A stretch of DNA of 64,000 bases from an uncultured Clostridia bacterium (GTDB taxonomy: Bacteria; Bacillota; Clostridia; Oscillospirales; Ruminococcaceae). The DNA is taken from the NCBI GenBank assembly GCA_947631445.1, contig CANRLN010000001.1:93066-157065 (forward strand). Reading direction: 5' to 3'. Made by a program: the position numbers and the translations under genes. Shown piece by piece: positions 34,063 through 42,472 of this stretch (positions are counted from its first letter, which is position 1; each line of letters starts with the position of its first letter). The notes beneath the pieces are model-generated. The model saw only the letters and a program-made list of their open reading frames with translations, was not told the DNA's origin and searched no databases.

Positions 34063-35823
34063 ATGGCATTTGACGGAATATATTTAAGCACGGTTAAAAC
34101 ACAGATAGGTAGCCTGATTGACGGCAGAATTGATAAGATTTATCAGCCTTCAAAAGATGAAATTATAATCAGCATAAGAACCAAACAGGGTGGAAAGAAA
34201 ATTCTTATAAATACATCATCATCTTGTGCAAGAGTACACCTTACCGAAAATAAAATTGACAATCCTCAAAAACCACCAATGTTTTGTATGCTTATGCGAA
34301 AACATTTGATTGGCGGAAAGCTTGTTGGGGTAAGACAGCTTAAAAGCGATAGGGTTTTGTATTTGGATTTTGAATGTACCAACGAACTCGGCGACATATG
34401 CAAAATAACCCTTGCTTGTGAACTGGTCGGCAGACACGCAAACCTTATCATTATAAATGCTGATAATAATAAAGTAATTGACAGCATAAAGCGGGTGGCT
34501 TTAAACGATAAAGATATAAGGGTAGTGTTGCCAAACGTTCCATATGTACAGCCGGAAAAATCTGATAGAATAGAACTTGCCAATATTAATTATGCACAGT
34601 TTGCAGATATGATTGAAAACCAGAAAAAAAATAGCGATAAAGAGCTTGCAAAGGCAATTGTTGCTTGTATTGATGGAGCTTCTCCGCTTTTTGCAAGAGA
34701 GGTTGTATATAGATTTTATGGCAGGGTGGACACTCTTTTAAGCGAAATGCAGGAGGGTGACCTTGGCAAAATTTATCAGATTTTGCGAACCGTTTGCGAT
34801 AGATTGCTTATGCAGACGAATAAATATTATATTCTGAAAGATTTGCAGGGAAATATAAAAGATATTTGCTTTATGAAAATAAATCAATATGAAAATCTTA
34901 TGACCCTTGACGAATATGACGACCCCAGCACGGCTCTTGACAATTTCTTTGAACAAAGGGATACCACCGCCAGAATGAAACAGCGTGGTGCGGAACTCCT
35001 AAAGCAGATTACAAACACCAAAAATCGTATTGCAAGACGTATTGCAAACCAACAGCAGGAGATTGCTGAATGTGAAAATAGAGAAATTTTAAAGCAAAAA
35101 GGCGATTTGATTATGGCTAATTTGTATCAAGTTAAGCAGGGGGATATAGTTTTGGAGGCGGAAAATTTTTATGATAACAATAATATTATTAAAATTGATT
35201 TGGATAGCAAATTAACAGCCTCTCAAAATGCCCAAAAATATTATAATCAATATAGAAAAGCTGAAACCAAAGAAAAAAAGCTTAAAGAACTTGTGCAGGA
35301 GGGTAAAAAAGAACTTGAATATATTGAAAGCACCCTTGATGTTTTTGAACGTGCAACAAGCGAACAAGAACTTCTTGCACTTCGTGAAGAACTTGCACAG
35401 CAGGGATATATTAAGAAAATAAAAAGCAAAATTACAATAAAAGAACCAAAACCAATGCACTTTATTTCAAGTTTGGGCTATGATTTATATGTTGGACGAA
35501 ACAACAAACAGAACGATATACTCACCCTTAAAACAGCCGATAAAAACGATATTTGGCTACACACAAAGGATATTGCAGGTTCACACGTTATTATATCCTG
35601 CCTTGGCAAAACAGAACCAGACGAAAAAACTATATTAGAGGCGGCACAGATTGCGGCTTATAATTCCAAGGCAAGAGCAGGTTCTAAAGTTGCGGTGGAT
35701 TTTACCAAAATTAGATATGTTAAAAAGCCCAACGGTTCTAAACCGGGAATGGTTATCTTTACAAACAATCAAACGGTTTATGTCCAGCCGAGCAAACTTC
35801 CAGAAGGGGTAAAAGAAGTATGA
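34063..35823 (+). CDS. rqcH: Ribosome quality-control protein RqcH (NFACT family)
   Basis: A 586-residue NFACT protein, the bacterial homologue of Rqc2/NEMF, which binds stalled 50S-peptidyl-tRNA complexes and directs alanine tailing. The NFACT-N domain starts MAFDGIYLSTVKTQI and contains the conserved Asp96-Arg97 pair (KSDRVLYLDF) needed for tRNA recruitment in B. subtilis. A long coiled coil occupies about 300-445, and the NFACT-R domain follows with YVGRNNKQND and DIWLHTKDIAGSHVII. Older annotation calls it fibronectin-binding protein. It overlaps the next gene by 4 bp (ATGA). Confidence 0.93.
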   Translation: MAFDGIYLSTVKTQIGSLIDGRIDKIYQPSKDEIIISIRTKQGGKKILINTSSSCARVHLTENKIDNPQKPPMFCMLMRKHLIGGKLVGVRQLKSDRVLYLDFECTNELGDICKITLACELVGRHANLIIINADNNKVIDSIKRVALNDKDIRVVLPNVPYVQPEKSDRIELANINYAQFADMIENQKKNSDKELAKAIVACIDGASPLFAREVVYRFYGRVDTLLSEMQEGDLGKIYQILRTVCDRLLMQTNKYYILKDLQGNIKDICFMKINQYENLMTLDEYDDPSTALDNFFEQRDTTARMKQRGAELLKQITNTKNRIARRIANQQQEIAECENREILKQKGDLIMANLYQVKQGDIVLEAENFYDNNNIIKIDLDSKLTASQNAQKYYNQYRKAETKEKKLKELVQEGKKELEYIESTLDVFERATSEQELLALREELAQQGYIKKIKSKITIKEPKPMHFISSLGYDLYVGRNNKQNDILTLKTADKNDIWLHTKDIAGSHVIISCLGKTEPDEKTILEAAQIAAYNSKARAGSKVAVDFTKIRYVKKPNGSKPGMVIFTNNQTVYVQPSKLPEGVKEV

Positions 35824-36329
35824 GCAAAATTTTAGGATATGATTTTTTTAACCGTGATGCCTTACAGGTTGCCCCAGAACTTGTTGGAAAGGTTATTGTC
35901 AGCAGATTGGGAGAAAATGAAGTTAGGGTAAGAATAACCGAAACCGAATGTTACTGCGGTGAGCAGGATACAGCTTGCCATGCACACAAGGGACGAACCA
36001 AACGAACCGAAATTCTTTATGGTGAAAGCGGTCTTGTTTATGTGTATTTGTGTTATGGTATGCACTGGCTTATGAATGTTATCACAGGCGGAAAGGAAAA
36101 TCCGCAGGGGGTTCTTATAAGAGCGGGAGAGGGATTTAACGGACCTGCAAAGCTTACTAAAGCACTTGGTGTTACAGGAGAGATAAATTATCAGAAAATT
36201 TATGATAACAATAAAATTTATATTGAGGACGATGGACTTAAATGTGACTATACCACAGATAAGCGTGTTGGAATATCCTATGCAACACAAGAATATATAG
36301 ATAAACCTTGGAGATTTATTTTGAAATAA
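35820..36329 (+). CDS. DNA-3-methyladenine glycosylase (Mpg/AAG family)
   Basis: A 169-residue base-excision repair enzyme of the AAG family that removes alkylated purines. Diagnostic stretches are FFNRDALQVAPELVGKVIV, RITETECYCGEQDTACHAHKGRTKRTEIL (with the catalytic Glu of ETE), YVYLCYGMHWLMNVI and GVLIRAGEG. It is short for the family but has all core motifs. The start overlaps the rqcH stop by 4 bp, implying co-translation of a repair enzyme with a ribosome-rescue factor. Confidence 0.92.
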   Translation: MSKILGYDFFNRDALQVAPELVGKVIVSRLGENEVRVRITETECYCGEQDTACHAHKGRTKRTEILYGESGLVYVYLCYGMHWLMNVITGGKENPQGVLIRAGEGFNGPAKLTKALGVTGEINYQKIYDNNKIYIEDDGLKCDYTTDKRVGISYATQEYIDKPWRFILK

Positions 36330-36363
36330 AATTTTATCACAGCAAAAAAGAGATTTTTATTAA

Positions 36364-36394
36364 TTGTTTGCCCCGCCTACGGCGGGGCAAACAA
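36364..36394. repeat. Dispersed palindrome copy 10
   Basis: Perfect 14-bp arms TTGTTTGCCCCGCC and GGCGGGGCAAACAA around TAC, between the convergent glycosylase and sigK genes. One of the best-preserved copies. Confidence 0.85.
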
Positions 36395-36459
36395 AGATAT
36401 TTTTAATATTTCTAACAAATTTTTTATTTTTTTAAATTTCCAAAAATGTAACATATTTA

Positions 36460-37146
36460 CTATTTGGTCATTTGTTCTTTTAAAATGCCAATAGCACGTT
36501 TTTCAATTCTTGAAACATAAGAACGAGAAATTCCTAGTTTTTTAGCAACCTCTTTCTGGGTGTATTCCCTGCCCCCGACAAGACCATATCGGAGAGCGAT
36601 TATTTCCTGCTCACGTTTGTTTAAAAAGGTTTTCATGTTGGCGAGTATTTCCTGCATTATAAGACTTTTTTCAATTGTGTCCGAAATATTTTCGCTGTCG
36701 GCAGTGACATCAAGCAGAGAAATGTTGCTTCCGTCCTTGTCAGATTCGATTATATCTTCAAAATGAATTTCTCCTTGCATTTTTTTAGCACTGCGAAAAT
36801 ACATCAGTATTTCGTTTTCAACACATCTTCCAGCATAGGTTGCAAAACGTGTGCCTTTGGTATAATCAAATGTAGAAACGGCTTTGATAAGCCCTATTGT
36901 TCCAATTGAAATTAAATCCTCCTGTTCTGCCGAATTAGAGTAGTATTTTTTTATTATATGTGACACCAATCTTAAATTGTGTTCGATAAGCTTATTTCTT
37001 GCTTGTTCGTCCCCTTGCGACATTTTTTCAAAACATTCTTTTTCTTCCGCACTGCTGAGTGGAGGGGGATAGTTTGGGGTGTTTTCAAAATGCAGGGCAA
37101 AGAACAAAAATTGACCTTCTAAAAGTTTAAAAAGCAGGCTAAACAA
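36460..37146 (-). CDS. sigK: RNA polymerase sporulation sigma factor SigK
   Basis: A 228-residue sigma-70-family factor for the late mother cell. The N-terminus is pro-sequence-like (MFSLLFKLLEGQFLFFALHFE), then PPPLSSAEEKECFEKMSQGDEQARNKLIEHNLRLVSHI (region 2.1), EDLISIGTIGLIKAVSTFDYTKGTRFATYAGRCVENEILM (2.2-2.4), and region 4.2 (YTQKEVAKKLGISRSYVSRIEKRAI). The reading frame is continuous, so no skin prophage interrupts it. The start is a TTG at 37146, about 10 nt after GGAG. Works with spoIVB in this window. Confidence 0.93.
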   Translation of the reverse strand: MFSLLFKLLEGQFLFFALHFENTPNYPPPLSSAEEKECFEKMSQGDEQARNKLIEHNLRLVSHIIKKYYSNSAEQEDLISIGTIGLIKAVSTFDYTKGTRFATYAGRCVENEILMYFRSAKKMQGEIHFEDIIESDKDGSNISLLDVTADSENISDTIEKSLIMQEILANMKTFLNKREQEIIALRYGLVGGREYTQKEVAKKLGISRSYVSRIEKRAIGILKEQMTK

Positions 37147-37171
37147 AACAAATCATCTCCATAAAAATTTT

Positions 37172-37198
37172 TTGTTCCCTCTCTATGGCGGGGAACAT
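37172..37198. repeat. Dispersed palindrome copy 11 (degenerate)
   Basis: TGTTCCC-n-GGGGAACA between sigK and the acidic zinc-ribbon gene; the GC part is partly lost. Confidence 0.5.
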
Positions 37199-37252
37199 AA
37201 TTTGTAACAATATATTATATTTAGCGTACAAACTTTGTATTCTGATTAAAAA

Positions 37253-37291
37253 ACAAAAAATCCAATCCCAATGGGATTGGATTTTGTTTTT
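37253..37291 (-). terminator. Strong terminator after the acidic zinc-ribbon gene
   Basis: AAAATCCAATCCCA and TGGGATTGGATTTT form a 14-bp palindrome with T-rich tails on both strands. It begins 2 bp after the stop codon of the minus-strand gene. Confidence 0.85.
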
Positions 37292-37292
37292 G

Positions 37293-38429
37293 TTATTCTG
37301 TAAATTCACCGCTTTTTTTGTCATATTTATAAACAACGTTGTATCCATTTGCCGAGAAATTAAAGTAGTAATAATCGTCGTCCGAGCTTTGGGTGTACGA
37401 CCATCTGCCCGATTTATAGTAGTTTTCAAAGAAATGTTCCTGAACCTGAGCCAATGCGTCGTTTATTGAAATATCTGGTCGGTTATCCTCCGAGCTTTCA
37501 TCTTCGGAACTTTCGTCCTGCGAGCTTTCTTCCTCATAAGAATTTTCCCATGAACTTTCTTCATATTCGCTGCTTTCTTCATATTCGCTACTTTCTTCGT
37601 AATAATCATCTTCGGAAGATTCTTCGTAGCTGTCTATTATAAATGTTGAACTTTCTGGTTGGCTGTAAGAAGATTGTTCGCTGTTTTCATACACAACCGA
37701 ATTGTTATTGCTGTCGGTGTCGCTTTCTTCAGCCAAAAATGCCGAATCTTCACTATCGCTGTCCGACTGCTCTGAAACTTCGCTTGATGAATTTGAAACC
37801 GAAACAGGGGTGTTTCCACCATGTTTTGAACTGTTTATAAATGCCCAGACAACCGAAATAATCGCAAGCACAACACAGATTGCTATTATTGCAACCATAA
37901 TTTTTATTTTTTTGGCATTGCTGTCGGCAGTCACAGTAGCAGAATTGTTGTTTATAATATAATCGCTGTCCGGTTCGTAATAATCATCATCATAATCATC
38001 TTCATACTCATCATCATATTCGTTTGGATAATCATCATAATTATTTTCGTCATAATCATCATAATCATCTTGTTCATAATCATCATCATACATATCAGTG
38101 TATGAATCCTGAAAATTGGGATGATGGGAATTAACCTGAACGCCGGAATTGAATATGGTTGTGGTTCTTTGTCGGTTGTTTTGAGGATTTTCGTATGTAT
38201 TATTTACTGCGGTATTTGCAATAACATTGGTGTTGTTTGAATCATTAATTTTAAAATTTTTAAGAGCCTGCTTTGCCTTTTTGGCAGGATTTTCTGTGCT
38301 TTCGGCTTGCTGTGGGATTTCTGTTATGGGATTGCCGTCCTCATCGATAAGCAGATTATGGCAAAATTTACACAGAACAGCGGTTTTAGGAACCTTGCTT
38401 GAGCAAAACGGGCATAGTTTAGTAGTCAA
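37293..38429 (-). CDS. Zinc-ribbon membrane protein with acidic low-complexity regions
   Basis: A 378-residue protein. Residues 6-26 form a zinc ribbon (CPFCSSKVPKTAVLCKFC). A Asp/Tyr/Glu-rich tract (about 110-155) precedes a single membrane helix (KIKIMVAIIAICVVLAIISVVWAF, about 172-197). A Ser/Glu/Tyr-rich repeat region follows (YEESSEYEESS units, about 265-320), then a small C-terminal globular domain (SINDALAQVQEHFFENYYKSGRW). The acidic repeats would lie outside the cell if the zinc ribbon is cytoplasmic. The GAA/TCT-rich coding repeats are slip-prone. Family and function unknown. Confidence 0.8.
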   Translation of the reverse strand: MTTKLCPFCSSKVPKTAVLCKFCHNLLIDEDGNPITEIPQQAESTENPAKKAKQALKNFKINDSNNTNVIANTAVNNTYENPQNNRQRTTTIFNSGVQVNSHHPNFQDSYTDMYDDDYEQDDYDDYDENNYDDYPNEYDDEYEDDYDDDYYEPDSDYIINNNSATVTADSNAKKIKIMVAIIAICVVLAIISVVWAFINSSKHGGNTPVSVSNSSSEVSEQSDSDSEDSAFLAEESDTDSNNNSVVYENSEQSSYSQPESSTFIIDSYEESSEDDYYEESSEYEESSEYEESSWENSYEEESSQDESSEDESSEDNRPDISINDALAQVQEHFFENYYKSGRWSYTQSSDDDYYYFNFSANGYNVVYKYDKKSGEFTE

Positions 38430-38489
38430 AAAAATTTCCTCCTTTGGTTATGTTTTGTTGCCTTTAAATTTATTTGTCTTTTTATTTTT

Positions 38490-38582
38490 TTATAGCAATG
38501 CTGATATTCACATGAATTTTTTATAGAATTGCTATAAGTTAATACACAATTATATTTTAACATATTTCACAATAAAAATCAA
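38490..38582 (-). promoter_or_regulatory. Promoter and leader hairpin of the zinc-ribbon gene
   Basis: Minus strand TTGATT (38582-38577), 17 bp, TAAAAT (38559-38554). Just downstream, TTATAGCAAT (38537-38528) and ATTGCTATAA (38499-38490, both read on the minus strand) form perfect 10-bp arms in the leader. Confidence 0.5.
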
Positions 38583-38648
38583 TATCTATTTTTGAACATA
38601 TGCCTAAAATAACAAACTGAATTTTGTGTATATTAACTAAAAAATTGC

Positions 38649-38667
38649 AAAAAGCTGAATTTTTCAG
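38649..38667 (-). terminator. Weak terminator after the SUKH gene
   Basis: CTGAAAAATTCAG with a T-run (38654-38650) on the minus strand, 10 bp past the stop codon. Confidence 0.4.
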
Positions 38668-38676
38668 ATAAAAACA

Positions 38677-39321
38677 TTAGGTTCTTTTTTGGCTTAAAAG
38701 CCAATCAATAGTATGAATTTTATCTTTTTGACGCATATTGCAACCATTATCAGGAAGTAGGTCAATATCCATCTGGGATATTTTTTGGGTGGCAAAAATC
38801 AAAAAGTCACGCAAAGAAACACCAACTACTGTATGCTGAGTTTCGTTTTCTCCAATATTTATAATCTGACCATAAGTACCCTCGCTGTCTGGGTCAAGGT
38901 CGATTGCAAGATACGCTCCTTCTGTGTCCCCTGCAAAGGGTATCCATTTGGGATTAAACAGGTTGTTTTTAATCATCTTTTTGGGAACACTAAGTATATC
39001 CTTGTGTAAATCCGCAAGGGGCAGAAGTGCATTGTAGGCATCTGCCACCTCATCACAGGCAAACAGATTAAGCCCAAGCATCAAACCGCCAAATTCATAG
39101 TTATCTCCGTCTATAATAGAATAAAGTTTGGCAAGGTCTGGAGGAAATTTAAAGCCGATTTGATTTTCAGCCTGTTCAATCTCTTGTGCTTCCGCTCCTG
39201 CGTTCTGAGCATTAATAAATTGTGGAAATGCAGATTCAACCGCAATAATGTATCGTCTTGCAATTGTAATAAAATCTTCGCTGTCGGTTGTGCCGACATC
39301 TTGGCGAGCAATAAGTCCCAT
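38677..39321 (-). CDS. SMI1/KNR4 (SUKH) family protein
   Basis: About 214 residues. The SUKH core is visible: EIEQAENQIGFKFPPDLAKLYSIIDG at about 68-93, the central EFGGLMLGLNLFACDEVADAY, and KWIPFAGDTEGAYLAIDLDPDSEGTYGQIINIG at about 135-167. SUKH proteins are often immunity proteins against contact-dependent or secreted toxins, but many are housekeeping; no toxin gene is adjacent. Start ATG 39321 follows AAAGGA. It lies 13 bp after the sugar transferase gene in the same direction, so they may be cotranscribed. Confidence 0.8.
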   Translation of the reverse strand: MGLIARQDVGTTDSEDFITIARRYIIAVESAFPQFINAQNAGAEAQEIEQAENQIGFKFPPDLAKLYSIIDGDNYEFGGLMLGLNLFACDEVADAYNALLPLADLHKDILSVPKKMIKNNLFNPKWIPFAGDTEGAYLAIDLDPDSEGTYGQIINIGENETQHTVVGVSLRDFLIFATQKISQMDIDLLPDNGCNMRQKDKIHTIDWLLSQKRT

Positions 39322-39340
39322 AATCAATTATTCCTTTCGT

Positions 39341-40708
39341 TTAAGATTTTTTGCTGTCTGTCGGTTGTTCGCTTACCCCTTCGGAGGCTTCTGGAATAAA
39401 CACTATTTTTATTGTCATCATCAGTATTTTAAAATCCGTCATAATCGAATATTGCTGAATATAAATAAGGTCAAGTTTAAGCTTGTCACGGGGGGTGGTG
39501 TTATATTTTCCCATAACCTGTGCAAAACCGGTAAGTCCTGCTTTAACCTTAAGGCGTAAAGCAAATTCCGGCATATCCTTTTGAATCTGCTTTGCAAGTT
39601 CGGGACGTTCGGGTCGTGGACCAACAAACGACATATCCCCTTTTAAAATATTTAATAGTTGGGGCAGTTCGTCAATACGCAACATTCTTATAAATTTGCC
39701 TATCCATGTAACACGGCTATCATTTTTTGTCATAAGGCGGGGTTTGCCGTCCTTTTCGGCATCTACAATCATACTTCTAAATTTATAAACATCAAAGACC
39801 TTTCCGCCTTGGGTAAGACGTTGTTGTTTGTAAAATACAGGTCCGAAATCGGTTAGTTTTATAAGCAAAGCAACAATAAGCATAAGCGGAGATAAAATTA
39901 TAAGCATCAGCACCGAGCCGACAATATCAACCAATCTTTTTATAAACTTTTGTTCAAACGAAAGACCGCTGTTAGTATTTACAAGCAGGGGAGTATCAAA
40001 CATATGAAAATCTTCCGCACCTCTTGTAATAATATCCGAAATTGTTGGGTTCATATAAATCTTTATGGAATGTTCAAAGGCAAACTTTATAATTTCGTTT
40101 TTCATGTCAAGAGGAACTTCGTTAAGCATTACCGAATCATATTCCAGCATTTTTTCTTTTATCTGTTCCACCGTGTTTTCATCGCAGTCCATCGAAAGAC
40201 AGATGGTGTAGCGGTCGGTTCGGTTGCACATGGTTTCAACCAGTTTGTTGGTAAGTGGGTGATTTTTATACACTACAAGCAGGGTTTCGGCGGGATATAT
40301 TTTAGTGTACAGTTGAAAAGAGCCGAAAGACCAGAGTATTGCCACAGCAATTTCGGATACCATAAGTAATAGCATTGGTTTTATTGAAAGTCGTCCACGG
40401 CTGATAAGGCTTACTTGTATATAGGTTATAATATCGGTACAGACAGTGGCAAGAATTTGCGAACCAATAAGGCTGTTAAGGGTTAAATATCCAAGTTTAA
40501 AACCGCCGAAAGCTTTACAAAACAGAAAATATATAATGGCATATACTCCAACAAGCAGGATTGAGCCGTTGTGCCAAAAAGGGTCAACCATATATTGGTT
40601 GTAGTAGTAGTACCATACAATCGAGAAACCATAGGTAAACAGCGACACCAGCAAAAGCCCTGCAAAAAAAATTATTATTTTTTTAAATTGATTTAATTTA
40701 TTATCCAT
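39341..40708 (-). CDS. Polyprenyl-phosphate sugar-phosphate transferase (initiating glycosyltransferase)
   Basis: A 455-residue membrane protein of the WbaP/PglC-like bacterial sugar transferase family. The N-terminal ~150 residues hold about four to five membrane helices, a middle soluble part follows, then a further helix and the catalytic domain (from KRLVDIVGSVLMLIILSPLM, about 269). This includes GPVFYKQQRLTQGGKVFDVYKFRSM, RVTWIGKFIRMLRIDELPQLLNILKGDMSFVGPRPE. It transfers a sugar phosphate to undecaprenyl phosphate to begin exopolysaccharide or surface-glycan synthesis. Neighbouring GT2 and O-antigen-ligase-like genes support this. Confidence 0.93.
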   Translation of the reverse strand: MDNKLNQFKKIIIFFAGLLLVSLFTYGFSIVWYYYYNQYMVDPFWHNGSILLVGVYAIIYFLFCKAFGGFKLGYLTLNSLIGSQILATVCTDIITYIQVSLISRGRLSIKPMLLLMVSEIAVAILWSFGSFQLYTKIYPAETLLVVYKNHPLTNKLVETMCNRTDRYTICLSMDCDENTVEQIKEKMLEYDSVMLNEVPLDMKNEIIKFAFEHSIKIYMNPTISDIITRGAEDFHMFDTPLLVNTNSGLSFEQKFIKRLVDIVGSVLMLIILSPLMLIVALLIKLTDFGPVFYKQQRLTQGGKVFDVYKFRSMIVDAEKDGKPRLMTKNDSRVTWIGKFIRMLRIDELPQLLNILKGDMSFVGPRPERPELAKQIQKDMPEFALRLKVKAGLTGFAQVMGKYNTTPRDKLKLDLIYIQQYSIMTDFKILMMTIKIVFIPEASEGVSEQPTDSKKS

Positions 40709-40823
40709 TATTGATTTTGTCCTTTACTAAATGAAACATCTATCGCAATCATATTAATTGCTTTCAAATTTTAAAATAATTAATAAAAATTACTTTTTTG
40801 CTTTAAATAAAAAACTTAAATTT

Positions 40824-40852
40824 ATTATATCATATTTTTTTAAAAATATCAA
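40824..40852 (-). promoter_or_regulatory. Promoter of the sugar transferase gene
   Basis: Minus strand TTGATA (40852-40847), 17 bp, TATAAT (40829-40824). The rest of the 307-bp gap (40709-41015) is AT-rich and, apart from palindrome copy 12, shows nothing. Confidence 0.6.
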
Positions 40853-40978
40853 GTTATATTTTTAAATTCGCTTTAAAATACTACATTTATACATAATTTT
40901 AAATATATTAAATATAAAATTTAGATGGTTATTACACTTTGTTCTAAAATAGTTTTAAAATTATTTTAAAATAACAAA

Positions 40979-41003
40979 AATTCCCCGCCATAAGCAGGGA
41001 AAT
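40979..41003. repeat. Dispersed palindrome copy 12
   Basis: ATTCCCCGC-CATAA-GCAGGGAAT type, one mismatch, just after the GT2 gene stop. Confidence 0.65.
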
Positions 41004-41015
41004 GTTTAAACAAAA

Positions 41016-41834
41016 TTATTTTCTTAAAAATTTTTTATAAACCCAATCGGTTATTTTAGTAGGCATTATAAATAGCAAAATTTGTGCCACCGTGGGAATT
41101 GCAAAGTCCAAAAAAGAACAATATTTTTTCTTCCAAAAATTATATCTAACAGCAATAAAACTTTTGGTGTTAGCCCAATTTTTTCTTCTTTTTATATTGT
41201 CGCTATTTACCCTATAATCCAGCAAAACCTCATCAATATTTCTGGATTTTGCCCCCGCCATTAACATACGCATTACAAAATCATAATCTTCACATCTGGT
41301 AAGACCAGCATACCCTCCAATTTTTAGGGCAAAACTTTTTTTATAGGCAAGCACAGGATTGTTAAAAGGATTTCGTCTTTTTGAATATTTTAAAATTTCC
41401 TCATGTGTGGTGGGGACTTTTTTTATAGCAATTGTTTCTCGGCTTTCGCTGTCAAATTCTTGTATATTTGCAGAACAGATAATCAAGTTTGGGTCGTTTT
41501 CAAAAGCTTGCAACTGTTTTTCGATTCGGTCGGGTCTATTTATATCATCTGAATCGGTTTTGATAATAATTTCATTCTTTGCAGATTTAATCCCCAAATT
41601 GGCAGCTCCTGCTGTGCCAAGTTTTTTTTCGTTTTTGATGACCCTAAAAATTTGGGGATAATCTTTCAAAAAACCTGCTATAACGTCATCAAGGCTTTGT
41701 TTTAGCTTTCCATCGCAAACCAAAACAACCTCATCTGGCATAACAGTTTGATTAAATATACTTTCAAGTGAAGCCTTTAAAAATTCACTCTTTTCGCCAT
41801 TATAAACACTCATTACAACACTACATTTTTGCAT
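41016..41834 (-). CDS. Glycosyltransferase family 2
   Basis: A 272-residue GT-A fold enzyme. It begins CSVVMSVYNGEKSEFLKASLESIFNQTVMPDEVVLVCDG, the nucleotide-sugar binding start of GT2. The DxD-type metal motif is in EIIIKTDSDDINRPDRIEKQL (about residues 88-108), and GYAGLTRCEDYDFVMRML is the acceptor-side acidic motif. A C-terminal hydrophobic segment (FAIPTVAQILLFIMPTKI) may associate with the membrane. Likely adds a sugar to the polysaccharide started by the neighbouring transferase; donor and acceptor unknown. Confidence 0.92.
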   Translation of the reverse strand: MQKCSVVMSVYNGEKSEFLKASLESIFNQTVMPDEVVLVCDGKLKQSLDDVIAGFLKDYPQIFRVIKNEKKLGTAGAANLGIKSAKNEIIIKTDSDDINRPDRIEKQLQAFENDPNLIICSANIQEFDSESRETIAIKKVPTTHEEILKYSKRRNPFNNPVLAYKKSFALKIGGYAGLTRCEDYDFVMRMLMAGAKSRNIDEVLLDYRVNSDNIKRRKNWANTKSFIAVRYNFWKKKYCSFLDFAIPTVAQILLFIMPTKITDWVYKKFLRK

Positions 41835-41875
41835 TATATTTTCTCCTCAAAATAAGGATTGGTCAATTTACGTTG

Positions 41876-42388
41876 CTATTTTTCCATCGGATTTTTAAAA
41901 GCACGTTGTTCAACATATATCATCATTTTATTGTAGCTTACAATCTTAAAAACAAGCAGGTATATTATACCCAAAACAATAAGTATATTTTTTTGGAAAA
42001 TACAACCTAAAATTATAATTAAAAAGGCAAGAACAAAATTCAAAACTAAATAAAAGAGGTTGTCTTTTTTCCACTTTGAAACAAGGTAATCCTTTCTTTC
42101 TTGAGTGGTAAAAGCACTTTGAGATAATACTTCTTTTAGGTTTTTTTCTGCTACCTGCTTAAAATCTTCCTGCTTTGTGATACGTTCTCCGTTTAAAATT
42201 TCGTTTATACTTATGTTATAAAATTTGCTAAGCTCCAAAAGCATTTCCACGGGTGGCATATAATTTCCATTTTCCCAGCGGGAAATTGTTTTGTTGGAAA
42301 CACCAAGTTTTTCACCAAGCTGTTCTTGAGTAAGATTTTGTTCTTTCCTTAAAGCACAAAGAAATTTTCCTATTTTAATCATATCCAT
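41876..42388 (-). CDS. XRE-family regulator with C-terminal membrane segments
   Basis: About 170 residues. An N-terminal helix-turn-helix (MIKIGKFLCALRKEQNLTQEQLGEKLGVSNKTISRWENGNYMPP, residues 3-46) is followed by a linker and two hydrophobic segments (LFYLVLNFVLAFLIIILGCIF and ILIVLGIIYLLVFKIV), giving a membrane-tethered regulator. Such one-component factors may sense membrane state. I place the start at ATG 42388 with AAGAAGG upstream rather than an in-frame codon at 42457. Target genes unknown. Confidence 0.85.
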   Translation of the reverse strand: MDMIKIGKFLCALRKEQNLTQEQLGEKLGVSNKTISRWENGNYMPPVEMLLELSKFYNISINEILNGERITKQEDFKQVAEKNLKEVLSQSAFTTQERKDYLVSKWKKDNLFYLVLNFVLAFLIIILGCIFQKNILIVLGIIYLLVFKIVSYNKMMIYVEQRAFKNPMEK

Positions 42389-42472
42389 AGATAGATAACC
42401 TTCTTTCTTATTTTGTGCTTTTATTATAACATATCTTTGGTGAGAATACCACCCCATAAATAGCGAATTTGA

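Noticed and set aside
36460..37146. A possible skin-type interruption of sigK
   Set aside because: The frame is continuous from region 2 to region 4, so there is no excision element.
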